From contig CM069875.1 of assembly GCA_036172665.1 (NCBI GenBank), forward strand, positions 14,601,806 through 14,665,805: a stretch of 64,000 bases of DNA, in the 5' to 3' direction. Source of the stretch: Prosopocoilus inquinatus (Eukaryota > Arthropoda > Insecta > Coleoptera > Lucanidae). A program made the translations under genes and the position numbers. Of this stretch, positions 23,301 to 32,209 are shown piece by piece; within the stretch, counting starts at the first letter, position 1; every line of letters begins with the position of its first letter. The notes beneath the pieces are model-generated. The model worked only from the letters and a program-made list of their open reading frames with translations, searched no databases and was not told where the DNA came from.

Positions 23301-23981
23301 TACGCGCGGGAAAGGAGATTCGAAAACTACCAAATAATATCGGACAGTAGGTCGGCACTAGATGCGCTGGAAAGCATGAGAAAACCCACAGAGCTGCAAT
23401 ACGAGACATGGGAGCTAGTCAAAGAAACCGGAGGGAAATTAAAATGGACAAGAGCGCACGTAGGAACGCCAGGAAACGAAAGGGCCGACGAACTAGCTAA
23501 ACAAGCGGCGTCAGACGAAAACGCGGAAGCAGCATACGAAAAAATATCGGCAAACAGAATCAGAAGCGCAATAACATCAATGGCCAAACGCGAATGGCAA
23601 ACGAGATGGGAAAACGCGAGTACGGGCAGGTGGACGCGAAAGTTCATTAAAAACGTAGAAATGGGAAAAAAGGCGGATAAAAGATTATCGTACCAAGCGA
23701 TAGAATTAATAACAGGCCACGGAAATTTCAACGGATACCTGCACAAAATAGGCAGAAGAGATAGCCCGCTATGCAGATGCGGAAACCGAGATACGGCAGA
23801 GCACGTAATGTTTGAATGCCCGGAAACGGAAGATTGGAGAGCTAAATTTGAGACTAAGGCCATAACGAAGGGGCTGCGCTGGCCAAAAAACGCGGAAGAA
23901 ATAAACGATGAGGAAACCGCGGAATGGTGGACACTATTCAACGAAGCTGCGAAAGAGGTGCAGAGGTTAAAGCATGATTAA
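20307..23981 (+). CDS. E1 ORF2, endonuclease, RT and RNase H polyprotein
   Basis: 1224 residues, uninterrupted. The endonuclease (about 16-241) has N22, E49 in IQEPY, D158/N160 in GIDGN and D233-H234 in LSDH. The reverse transcriptase has D611 in LDIKGAFD, GCPQGSRSGP and D701-D702 in FADDT. RNase H has D951 (YTDGS), E989, D1013 and the AHVGTPGNERADELA block with D1061. The C-terminal knuckle is C1156-C1158-H1166-C1171. The protein would nick the target strand, prime reverse transcription from the nick and remove template RNA. ATG overlaps the ORF1 stop by 8 nt, so translation probably depends on re-initiation after ORF1. Confidence 0.95.
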   Translation: MDRRRNYTNAGQMNQIKCLQINLGRGRKATNNLLEKIARENIQIIFIQEPYVINEKVCGFPGKFKVYQTNKGLEEVPLRTAIVITDPDISGLLISEKSDGNITTTELRGKGLKLIAVSAYLPPEERHAGEFQGNLRKLSRIIEQASDNNNNKLILGIDGNSKSRLWGSDIEDRRGRDLENSMNDLNMTVINDNESPTFEGPRGTSFIDFTAVNERMYPQISNWELSDEVTLSDHKYIAFTIQQEKNEEQAHDKRKYNVKKADWGKFEKNFGEQATEIERQLDRCESQAELERTAQRLNEAIINACEASMPRKKSFGKSVPWWTQELTVLRKETNKLRRKYQRSDNADQRREHEQAYRQKHNEYKIKMQETRINKWREFCTKSGGKDPWGTAYKAVRRKKADAGGNVTIRDANSRETENANETARAFLEAYFPDDEDGLEMEEHAEIRRLATAETDTMDDREFKDSEIEEAFKSMNPKKAPGADGITADIAQKAYECVPAVFEKLFNLCLKRGVFPECWKQQLIKIIPKAGKTDKNDVKSYRPISLLPVIGKALDSLIINRIEYHAYSEGKMHEGQYGFRKGKSTVDAIEKVTKFIKNAKDSGEYSTAIMLDIKGAFDHAWWPQIINQLKRKECPKNLVKIAESYFSNREAIIDEPGTREAKKVTRGCPQGSRSGPGYWNILYDGIFEIELPRGSEIVAFADDTVLLVRARQYKTLKNVANEALQNISAWSRTNKLTFNATKSEAIFYGRKPGQQKPTYKLGNGTIYCKDEVKYLGVILDNKLNFKAHVQYATAKAREITNKIGAAAKLTWGLNGRAAAEIYKGAIEPCMLYAAPIWAGACGVKEKKKLLGVQRLSAVRAARAYSTTSTEAAAVISGMLPADLRMLELAKRRAVAELNRNEIETETGIRTEPGNIEKTEIFETKVHPAERRALKYETEEVSDRGAGIKIYTDGSKSAEGTGAAFVVYAQEVEIHSRKVKLTNENDNYQAELIAINAAAKYARERRFENYQIISDSRSALDALESMRKPTELQYETWELVKETGGKLKWTRAHVGTPGNERADELAKQAASDENAEAAYEKISANRIRSAITSMAKREWQTRWENASTGRWTRKFIKNVEMGKKADKRLSYQAIELITGHGNFNGYLHKIGRRDSPLCRCGNRDTAEHVMFECPETEDWRAKFETKAITKGLRWPKNAEEINDEETAEWWTLFNEAAKEVQRLKHD

Positions 23982-24921
23982 CAAGGGAGAAGCACAATAG
24001 GAGAGCGGGTAGCGAAAAATGGAACATAAATAAAAAACGAAATAAATCGGTAAAAACTAACTAAAATAATACTGGGGGTCGCCGTATTGGAAACGTACCA
24101 TCGCGGTGGCTTTAAAAGTGGAACCCTTAAAACAGAAGCTAAAAAGTAGGCGGCTGGGTAGGCAGGCGCGAACGCGAACGGATGCCGTTGGCTTATGCCT
24201 AAGGCGGGAGGCGATCGAAACGAAAACAGCGGGAGGAACACCGTGCAAGGGGGCCAAGCGAGACCGAGTTGCGGAAGTGACAGGGATGGTGGTGACCGCA
24301 CGGGGCCGCCCCATCTCCGACCCCAGAGCACATCTTCTCGGTCCCTCGCGAAGAGCCCAGCCGACCCGAGGAAAGAAGACGGCCCGACCGTCTCTACGAG
24401 GACTTGGCAAAATCGCGATCTGTGAGATCGCAGGCGGACACCTGTGGGGGTAGCAGCTGTCCGTTCGGAGCCTCGGAGGAGGAAGTAGTAGCAAGCCAAC
24501 GGAGGACAGGAGCAAAATGACAAAAGATAAGTACCTATCCAAGAATAATTGTAAAAAACAAATCTAATTTTCACTTGAAATCAGGGAACCTCCGAAAGAC
24601 GAAGCCGGGAGCCGAGCAGCAACACCAGCAGGGAGTCAACATTGACGAGCCGGGAATCAAACCGGTGATGAGGACTTCCCGGAGGAGCCAACATCGCAGG
24701 AAGGGACGACATTAAATTATTTAAGGAACAGCTTAGCGGTAGGATTTGTTTTTATTTAGTTTAGGAAATATATTAATTAGAATGTAGCTATTAGGAAACA
24801 TCATAATTAGACTAGGAACTAACATATATTAGCAATAGGACGATCCGGTGTAGTACCAATGGTGGAGCACCGGTGATGTAGGCTAACGTAATGTTACTTA
24901 CATTAACAAATTAATAAACAG
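23982..24921 (+). other. E1 3' UTR
   Basis: 940 bp, GC-rich in its first half with several self-complementary blocks. It has the subfamily core GGAACACCGTGCAAGGGGGC and GGCGGACACCTGTGGGGG, then an AT-rich stretch, a terminal hairpin and the end AATAAACAG before the next target 10-mer. The core is shared with E5 and E6, and more loosely with E2-E4 (GAACCGTGCRAAACGAGGCC), which suggests conserved RNA structure. Confidence 0.75.
24845..24873 (+). promoter_or_regulatory. E1 3'-terminal hairpin
   Basis: CCGGTG...CACCGG with GTAGTACC and GGTGGAG in the loop, 48 nt before the 3' end. The same hairpin stands at an equivalent place in E2-E5. It is a probable recognition structure for the element's reverse transcriptase (inference). 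Confidence 0.6.
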
Positions 24922-24931
24922 TGTCTTAAGT
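24922..24931 (+). repeat. Target 10-mer between E1 and E2
   Basis: TGTCTTAAGT, directly after E1 AATAAACAG and 6 nt before the E2 start A. Confidence 0.8.
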
Positions 24932-24937
24932 CTGCGG

Positions 24938-24971
24938 AATCTGCATCGAGCGCTCGACCGAGTCGGACGTG
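24938..24971 (+). promoter_or_regulatory. E2 core promoter: Inr A and DPE
   Basis: The A at 24938 and GGACGTG at 24965-24971 keep the +1/+28 spacing. ATG is at +37 (24974). The initiator context GGAATCT is weaker than in E1 and E5. Confidence 0.6.
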
Positions 24972-24973
24972 CG

Positions 24974-26151
24974 ATGGCAGAGCCTAAACCCACGACGCGA
25001 GCCAGAGCGGCTAGTGTTTGTTCGGGCGCTAATTCTAGTGTTAATTCACCCGCGAGAGTTTCTGCGAATATCAAGGCTGCGACTATGGAGAATAATGAAG
25101 ACGGGAAAACGGATTATGAAGCGGCTACTCTACAGAAGGCGAAGAAATTAATGCTTGCGGTGCTCGATTTGGTCCCAGTGAAATCGGAGACTCTGAAAAT
25201 AGAAGATAGGAAGAAAGTGCGCGATTGCATTACGGAGATGTTTTCCGTCATAGGAGAGCAAAACGGCGTATTGAGGGAGCTACGCAATAAAATTACGGGT
25301 GAGTCTGCACCAATTAAGGCGCCTATTTCATATGCGTCGGTTGCGGCGGCCACAAAGACCCAATCGCGCGAGCGGTTGTCAAGAACGCGAATAATACGGT
25401 AACGGTTAAGGTTGAATCGCGAATTAAAGAAAGCGTGGACGCGATAAAAAAGGATTTGCGCGACAAAGTCGACATCGTAACGAAGAAAATTGCTATTAAC
25501 GCGGACCGGTCTGCAAAGAACGGAAATGTTTATATTGACTGCGCGACTAAATCAGACGCGGAAAAACTTAAAATTGCGGTGTCAGAAAAGCTTCCGGAAA
25601 AGCTGAAAGCCAGCGAAATTAACAAAAATAATCCGAAAGTGACGATTTTCGGAGTCGAAAGTAAAATTGAGGAGAAGGAGCTTCTGGAATGCGTTCTTGC
25701 ACAGAACGACGAAGTTTCTGCCCATTACGAAAGCGTCGAGAGCTTAGCGAAAGAATTTAAAGTGCGGAGATTCTTTAGCAAAAAAGGAAATAACTATACT
25801 AAAAACGCGATAGTTGAGGTTAGCGCGCGATTAAGAAATTTAATAATCGGCCAAAGGTTGCGAGTGCAGTGGCGCACATGTTACACGGAGGACTACAGCG
25901 GCATCTTTTACTGTTATAAGTGTTACGCGATAGGACATAAATAGAAAGATTGCAAGGCGGAACAGATTTGCGGAACATGCGGAGGGAAGCATGATCGGGC
26001 GGAATGCAAATCCGAGACGCTCAAGTGCGTCGTTTGCGAACGCAGGAAGCTGAGCGGCGACGGCATTAAGCACATTGCTTACGGTAAAAATTGCCCCACG
26101 CTAAAACAAATTCAGGCCGCGGAAATTAAGAAAATTAATTATTATGGCTAA
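24974..26151 (+). pseudogene. E2 ORF1, frameshifted
   Basis: The N-terminal part reads to codon 128. A 1-nt loss near 25353 (AAGACCCAATCG against AAGACGCCAATCG in E3) then shifts the frame into a stop. The original frame continues at 25384-25944 with the central core and first knuckle, and a TAG at 25942-25944 interrupts that knuckle (after the GHK of YCYKCYAIGHK). The final knuckles continue to 26151. E3 supplies the intact comparison at both sites. E4 carries the same two lesions. No functional ORF1p is expected. Confidence 0.88.
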
Positions 26152-29100
26152 CGCCAATAGCCAAAATTTACCGGGCGGTGGCGAGTTAAAAGTAGTTCAG
26201 ATTAACATGGGTGGGGGGCGCGCAACTGCACATCTATTGGATAAAATCGCGCGGGAGGATATCAAAGTGGCGCTAATTCAGGAACCGTATGTCGTAAATG
26301 GAAATATTTGCGGCATTCCTAAAAGATATAGCGTATTTCCTGCTCAAGCGGACCCCCATAGGGAGAAAGTTAGGGCGGCGGTGGTCATAACCGACCCTCG
26401 TTTACGAGGAATTTTACTTGCAGACAAAAGCAATAGCCTTGTAACAACTGTCGAAATACAAGGGAACGGACATAGATTTATTGCGGTCTCGGCTTATCTG
26501 CCACCCGAAGAACGTCACGTAGGCGAGTTCGACGAAAACCTGCTGCGCTTAACAACGGCAATAGACGGAATTACTGCCCACCCAGGCAGTAAACTTATTG
26601 TGGGAATTGACGGAAACAGCAAAAGCCGACTTTGGGGAAGCGCTATTGAGGACCGTAGGGGCCGCGATTTTGAGCGCGAAATTAACTCGCGGGATCTTAT
26701 CGTATTAAACGATAACGATCAGCCGACATTTGTCGGTCACAGAGGCAGCAGTTTCATTGATTTCACGCTCGCGAACGAGAACATATACGGGGAAATCGGC
26801 AACTGGGGGCTTTCGGAAGACGAAACGCTGTCCGACCATAAGTATATCGAATTCACGATCAACGGTGACATCGGCGCAAACGAGATTAGGGGATACAGGG
26901 TGAACAAGGCTGATTGGGCGAAATTCGAGGAAACATTAGGCGAGGAAATAGCTTTAATGGAACCGCGAATCGAAAATAGCATAAACGCGGGCGAAATAGA
27001 AGCATTGGCGCACGAGCTCAACAATGCGATTGTTAAGTCATGCGAGGAATCGATGCCGCGGCGCAAAGTTTATAAAAACTGCGTGCCGTGGTGGACACCG
27101 GAACTCACGCAACTTAGACGCGAAACAAACAGACTCCGTAGACGATATCAGAGAACCGCGAGCGCTGAAGAGCGAGAGGAACGCGGGGCGGAATACCGAC
27201 GAAAGTTCAACGAATATAAAACGGCGATACAAGATACACGCATCAAGAAATGGCGCGAGTTCTGCTCGCGGTCGGCAGGAAGGGACCCTTGGGGGACTGC
27301 GTATCAAGTTGTTCGTAGGAAGATGAACGGCCTTAATGCAAGCGCAACGATCAGAAAAGAGGACGGAACATACACACGCGACGCGGAAGAAACGGCACGC
27401 GAGTTCATTGATTGGTTTTCCCCCGACGATGATATCGAAACGGACGACGAGACGCACACACGAATTCGCGAGACCGCGCTTAGAGATGTACGTACGGGCG
27501 ATGATCGAACATTCGTCGGAACCGAAATAAAGGCGGCATTCGAAAGCATGCACCCGCGAAAAGCACCGGGCGGCGACGGGATTACGGCTGACATTGCGCT
27601 GCGCGCATATCAGATTTTCCCACGCGTATTTGAGGTACTCTTCAACAAGTGCCTACTCGTAGGCGTATTTCCGCGATGCTGGAAACAGCAACTTGTTAAG
27701 ATAATTCCCAAACCCGGCAAGACGGACGCGAGCGATAAGAAAAGCTTCAGGCCAATCAGCCTTCTGCCCGTTATCGGTAAGGCTCTGGACGGGTTAGTGA
27801 TCGGACGCATTGAACATCACGTATATTCTGGCGGACATATGAGTGGCGGACAGTACGGCTTTAGGAGGGGCAGGTCCACGATCGACGCCATAGAACGGGT
27901 CGTTAATTTTATTAGGGACGCGAAAAACGACGGGGAGTATTGCACGGCGGTACTATTGGACATATCCGGCGCCTTTGACAATGCTTGGTGGCCAGCCATA
28001 ATGCGGCAATTACGGCGTAAAAACTGCCCGCGAAATTTGCTTAAGCTCGCGGAATCGTACTTCTCCGAAAGAGAAGCGGTTATACAAGAACCGGGCGTGA
28101 GGGTCGCGAAAGAAATCACCCGTGGGTGTCCACAGGGTTCCAAATCCGGACCGGGATATTGGAACATCTTATATGATAGCATCTTCGAAATTGAGCTACC
28201 GGAGGCTTGCGAAATAGTCGCGTTCGCGGACGACACAACGCTGTTGGTCAGGGCACGTCAATACAAGGTCCTAAAGGCGCGGACGAACGCAGCGCTGGAG
28301 TCGCTACTTGAATGGAGCGAGCGGATTAAGCTAAAGTTCAACGCATCCAAGACTGAGGCGCTTTTCTTCGGCGTGCGGGCGGGTCAACAGCGACCAGCAT
28401 ATAGACTCGGCAAAGAATTCGTACATTGGGCGGATTCGGTCAAGTACCTGGGAGTAATCATTGACGAAAAACTTAATTTCAAGGCGCATGTAGACTACGC
28501 GACGGGTAAAGCGCGGAAGGTCTCCAACGCAATCGGAGCAGCGGCGAAATTAACTTGGGGACTAGGGGGACGCGCGGCGGCCACAATTTACAGGGGAGCA
28601 ATTGAACCCTGCATGCTGTATGCGGCACCGATTTGGGCCGAATCCTGCGGGGTAAGGGAAAGCCGCAAGCTACTGAGCGTGCAGCGGCAATCCACTTTAC
28701 GGGCGGCGAACGCGTATCGAACCACATCGACGGAGGCGGCGGCCGTCATTTCGGCTATTCTGCCGGCCGATTTACGGGCCAAGGAATTGTCGATGCGGAG
28801 AAATATAACAAGCAGAGATGACGATCGATTTCGCGAGGCTACGGGACTAGACGGTGTGCCGGGGGATGTAGAGGTAACTGCAATGTTCCACGAGGACGTA
28901 CACCCGGCCGATCGGGCGCTTATCGATTATCGACGGGACAACGGGGAAACGCGACCGCCAGTGTGCGTGTACACGGATGGTTCCAGATCGGGGAACGGTA
29001 CGGGAGCGGCTTTCGTGGTGTATATGGGCCGGGAAGAGATACACAGCGCGAAGATAAAACTGGGGCCGAACTGCGACAACTACCAGGCGGAATTATACGC

Positions 29101-29809
29101 GCTGAATGCCGCGGCGAGATACATTCGGGATATGGGAATCGAGAATGCCGCGATATTTTCGGATAGCATGTCTGTCCTTCAGGCACTGAAAGGTATGCGA
29201 AAACCTACGCAGTTGTTGCGGGACACGTGGGACACCCTATGCGAAATTCGTCGTACGTCAAACGTCGACATCTATTGGACACGGGCGCATGTCGGGACGA
29301 TCGGCAATGAGAGGGCGGACGAATTGGCGAAATCGGCCGCGGAGGACGGCGACCTGCTGCCGGAATACAGCAGAATTTCGGCTAATACGGTGAGAGCGAG
29401 ACTGTCTGGCTGTATGTTTCAGATTTGGCAGGAGCGATGGAACGGCGCGGATACGGGGAGGTGGACCCATCGTTTCCTTCCCTCTGTTAATGATGCGAGG
29501 GATCTGCAGCTGTCGTATCAGGCTGTCCAATTGGTCACCGGTCACGGCAACTTCAGCTCATATCTACATCGAATCGGCCGCAGAGACGACCCTAGATGTC
29601 GCTGCGGCGAGGAGGACACGGCCGGACATGTCTTGTTCCGGTGCACGGAAACAGCGGAATGGAGGGCCCGAGCGGAAACCGGGGCCCTCAAAATCGGATT
29701 GCAGTGGCCCCGACACGAGGACGACATCGGCGCGGTCGAAAAGACCCGGGAATTGTGGCTCTATTTCAGGAGGGTGGCGACCCAATTGGATCGTCTCCGG
29801 CACGACTAG
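26144..29809 (+). CDS. E2 ORF2, endonuclease, RT and RNase H polyprotein
   Basis: 1221 residues without stops. EN, RT (FADDT with D696-D697), RNase H (YTDGS near residue 943; RADELAKSAAED) and the C-terminal CRCGEEDTAGHVLFRC knuckle are all present. Compared with E4 it lacks one R in GGGRRAT and reads DWFSP where E4 reads ESFFP. Start ATG overlaps the ORF1 stop (ATGGCTAA). Enzymatic activity is plausible, but the element would need ORF1p from another copy. Confidence 0.92.
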   Translation: MANANSQNLPGGGELKVVQINMGGGRATAHLLDKIAREDIKVALIQEPYVVNGNICGIPKRYSVFPAQADPHREKVRAAVVITDPRLRGILLADKSNSLVTTVEIQGNGHRFIAVSAYLPPEERHVGEFDENLLRLTTAIDGITAHPGSKLIVGIDGNSKSRLWGSAIEDRRGRDFEREINSRDLIVLNDNDQPTFVGHRGSSFIDFTLANENIYGEIGNWGLSEDETLSDHKYIEFTINGDIGANEIRGYRVNKADWAKFEETLGEEIALMEPRIENSINAGEIEALAHELNNAIVKSCEESMPRRKVYKNCVPWWTPELTQLRRETNRLRRRYQRTASAEEREERGAEYRRKFNEYKTAIQDTRIKKWREFCSRSAGRDPWGTAYQVVRRKMNGLNASATIRKEDGTYTRDAEETAREFIDWFSPDDDIETDDETHTRIRETALRDVRTGDDRTFVGTEIKAAFESMHPRKAPGGDGITADIALRAYQIFPRVFEVLFNKCLLVGVFPRCWKQQLVKIIPKPGKTDASDKKSFRPISLLPVIGKALDGLVIGRIEHHVYSGGHMSGGQYGFRRGRSTIDAIERVVNFIRDAKNDGEYCTAVLLDISGAFDNAWWPAIMRQLRRKNCPRNLLKLAESYFSEREAVIQEPGVRVAKEITRGCPQGSKSGPGYWNILYDSIFEIELPEACEIVAFADDTTLLVRARQYKVLKARTNAALESLLEWSERIKLKFNASKTEALFFGVRAGQQRPAYRLGKEFVHWADSVKYLGVIIDEKLNFKAHVDYATGKARKVSNAIGAAAKLTWGLGGRAAATIYRGAIEPCMLYAAPIWAESCGVRESRKLLSVQRQSTLRAANAYRTTSTEAAAVISAILPADLRAKELSMRRNITSRDDDRFREATGLDGVPGDVEVTAMFHEDVHPADRALIDYRRDNGETRPPVCVYTDGSRSGNGTGAAFVVYMGREEIHSAKIKLGPNCDNYQAELYALNAAARYIRDMGIENAAIFSDSMSVLQALKGMRKPTQLLRDTWDTLCEIRRTSNVDIYWTRAHVGTIGNERADELAKSAAEDGDLLPEYSRISANTVRARLSGCMFQIWQERWNGADTGRWTHRFLPSVNDARDLQLSYQAVQLVTGHGNFSSYLHRIGRRDDPRCRCGEEDTAGHVLFRCTETAEWRARAETGALKIGLQWPRHEDDIGAVEKTRELWLYFRRVATQLDRLRHD

Positions 29810-30985
29810 GACCCCGGACTCGGATGATGGGCGGGTAAAGGTGCCGTTGGCTGGATAAGACCCTGGCCGAACTGAGTAGGTCGGGAGAATTGACAGCCGC
29901 GGACACGAGGGGGGTGAACGAAGTAGCCTTCCTCACCCGTACTGTACCGCCGCGGTCCAAAGGGGACACGGCATGAGGATCAACCGACAACGGAATGGCG
30001 AATCTAACGGGAACGAGAGGCGGACCACCAAGCGCTCGAGATTGTAATTAAGGCATGTTAGTTAGTTAGTAGGATAGTTAGCTAGAGAGGCGCAATCGCG
30101 AACGGATACGGGAAACGACAGAGGGAGGCGAACGGAACGGCTGAAGGGAGAAGAACCGTGCGAAACGAGGCCAAGCGGGAACTGGTTCCAAGACCACAGG
30201 CGGTCGAAAGGGGACGATGGCGCGGGGCGGCACGGCGTTCACGCGCCCCTCTCCCGGGCCCGGAGCCGGTTTCCGCGAAGAGCCCGGCCCGCGTACGCGG
30301 CTTGCCGACATCACTGGCGGCGTACATGTGCGGGTCACACGCGGTCGTAGAGACCGCGGGCGGAAACCCATAGGGGAGGATGGCGGTCCGCTATAAGTAG
30401 GGAGGCAACTCCTTAGGGGAGTGAGAGGTTTGCCGAAGTTGCATATACTCTCACAACGCGGTTTCCCGGGAAACTACGTCGAGGCGAGTTACCCGACCGT
30501 CTGATCGGCGGGAGGTTTGCGTAATCCGGCAGGGCGCCGAGAGGACCGCAGCGATGGGTGTCTGATGGGGGGCGCCCCGCCGTACTGGCACAGTAATGCT
30601 AGGCGCGGCCTGGAGCTCCACACGGACGGACTGTAAGGCGAGCGAGCCGTCACCCGACGTGGAATTTGCATAGAAGCTCGGGTTCCCTGTAACGCCCCCT
30701 CGAGTCGTTAGAGGAGAGGGGTACCGACGCGAATATTAGAATTAGGTTAGAGTAGTGTTTTCATCTTTATATTTAATAAGTAGCAACTAAGATTAGCTTG
30801 TAATTTAGGTAGGAATTTAGGTAGGATTTAGGCAAAGTAGTTCAACTGACGCGAGATTAGGACGTTCGGCGGATGTAGGATAGGTTAGGGAAACCCGGTG
30901 TAGTACCATTGAGTGGGGCACCGGGGATTAGGCATAGATTACTTAGGCTAAGTTATTTATGTATAATTAAATCAATCAATAAAGG
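29810..30985 (+). other. E2 3' UTR and terminal hairpin
   Basis: 1.18 kb with subfamily-specific blocks, including CAAGACCACAGGCGGTCGAA and CCCCTCGAGTCGTTAGAGGA. The terminal hairpin CCCGGTG...CACCGGG lies at about 30894-30924. The 3' end is AATAAAGG before the target 10-mer. Confidence 0.75.
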
Positions 30986-30995
30986 TGTCTTAAGT
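30986..30995 (+). repeat. Target 10-mer between E2 and E3
   Basis: TGTCTTAAGT, followed by TACGG and the E3 start A at 31001. Confidence 0.8.
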
Positions 30996-31000
30996 TACGG

Positions 31001-31034
31001 ACTCTGCATCGAGCGCTCGACCGAGTCGGACGTG
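31001..31034 (+). promoter_or_regulatory. E3 core promoter: Inr A and DPE
   Basis: A at 31001 in GGACTCT and GGACGTG at 31028-31034, with the same +1/+28 spacing. ATG is at 31037. Confidence 0.6.
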
Positions 31035-31036
31035 CG

Positions 31037-32209
31037 ATGACAGAACCCAAGCCGACAACGCGTGCCAGAGCGGCAAGTATAAGCACGGGCGTTAGCAACA
31101 AGCTAGATTCACCGACAATAGTGAGTACTAAAGTGACGGCGGTAGATAAAATGTTCGACGCGGAATCGGATTACGAGACGGCGACGCTGGAGAAGGCGAA
31201 GAAGATCATGTTGGCGATTCTGGACCTGGTCCCTACGAAATCCGAGACTCTTCGAATCGAGGACCGAAAGAGAGTGCGCGATGGTATCACCGAGATGTTC
31301 GCAATCATAGGAGAGCAGAATGGCGTACTCAAAGAACTGCGGAAAACGAAAACGGGTGAGAAAAATTTTATTAGTACCGCGGCTATTTCATACGCGTCAG
31401 TAGCGGCAACAACGAAAACGCCAATCGCGCGCGCGGTCATCAAAAACGCCAACAATGCGATTACGGTAAAAGTAGAGTCGCGGAACAAGGAAAGCGTTGA
31501 CGCTATCAAAAAAGACTTGCGGGAAAATGTTGACGTGGTAACTAAAAAAATCGCAATCAACGCTGTCAGGGCGGCCAAAAATGGAAACGTTTACATTGAT
31601 TGCGCCACGAAAACTGACGCAGAAAAACTTAAGCTGGCGGTATCGGAAAAGCTTCAGGAGAAACTTAAAGCGAGCGAAGTAAACAAGAACAACCCGAAAC
31701 TAACCATATTCGGACTTGAGAACAAGATTGAAGAGAAGGAACTTCTAGAATGCGTTCTCGCGCAGAACGACGAAGTTTCTTCCCAGTTCAAAAACGCGGA
31801 AGAGCTCTCTAAAGAATTTAAAGTACGCAGATTTTTTAATAAAAGGGGCAACAGTTAACCAAAAACGCGATTGTCGAAGTCAGCGCGCGACTTAGGAATC
31901 TTGTCGTCGGCAAAAGGTTGCGAATTCAGTGGCGTACCTGCTACACAGAGGATTATAGCGGAATCTTTTATTGTTACAAATGTTACGCGATCGGTCACAA
32001 ATCAAAGGACTGCAAGGAAGAACAGATTTGCGGAACATGCGGAGATAAACACGATCGGGTGCAGTGCAAATCCGATAAGCACAAATGCGTTGTTTGCGAG
32101 CGCGCAATTAAGCGGTGACAGCATAAAACACACTGCGTACGGTAAAAACTGTCCCACATTAAAACAAATTCAGGCCGCGGAAATCAAGAAAATTAATTAC
32201 TATGGCTAA
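31037..32209 (+). pseudogene. E3 ORF1, two frameshifts
   Basis: The frame is open for 273 codons to a TAA at 31856-31858. A 1-nt loss (AACAGTTAACC against AACTATACT in E2) removes the frame there. It resumes near 31862 and carries the first and second knuckles (CYKCYAIGHKSKDC and CGTCGDKHDRVQC). It is lost again at 32104-32118 (GCGCAATTAAGCGGTGA), and the correct frame ends at 32209. At the E2/E4 lesion sites E3 is normal. Confidence 0.88.

Larger units (their letters stand above)
19114..24921 (+). mobile_element. E1, complete R1-clade element
   Basis: 5.8 kb with both ORFs open, inserted antisense into 28S. It has a predicted 36-nt leader, ORF1 at 19154-20314, ORF2 at 20307-23981 (8-nt overlap, ATGGATAG) and a 0.94-kb 3' UTR. 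R1 clade is inferred from three CCHC knuckles in ORF1, from EN, RT and RNase H in ORF2, from a CXCX7HX4C terminus and from site-specific residence in rDNA. It is the only copy in the window with no visible coding lesion and is a candidate active source for E5 and E6. Confidence 0.9.
24932..30985 (+). mobile_element. E2, R1-clade element, second subfamily
   Basis: 6.05 kb with complete ends. ORF1 is broken (frameshift and stop); ORF2 is open. Its 3' UTR (GAACCGTGCGAAACGAGGCC and following) differs from E1 and matches E3 and E4. It is nearly identical to E4 and shares both of E4's ORF1 lesions. Confidence 0.9.

Noticed and set aside
20699..29727. Long minus-strand open frames opposite ORF2 of E1 and E2
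   Set aside because: They mirror strongly biased coding sequence and lack conserved domains.
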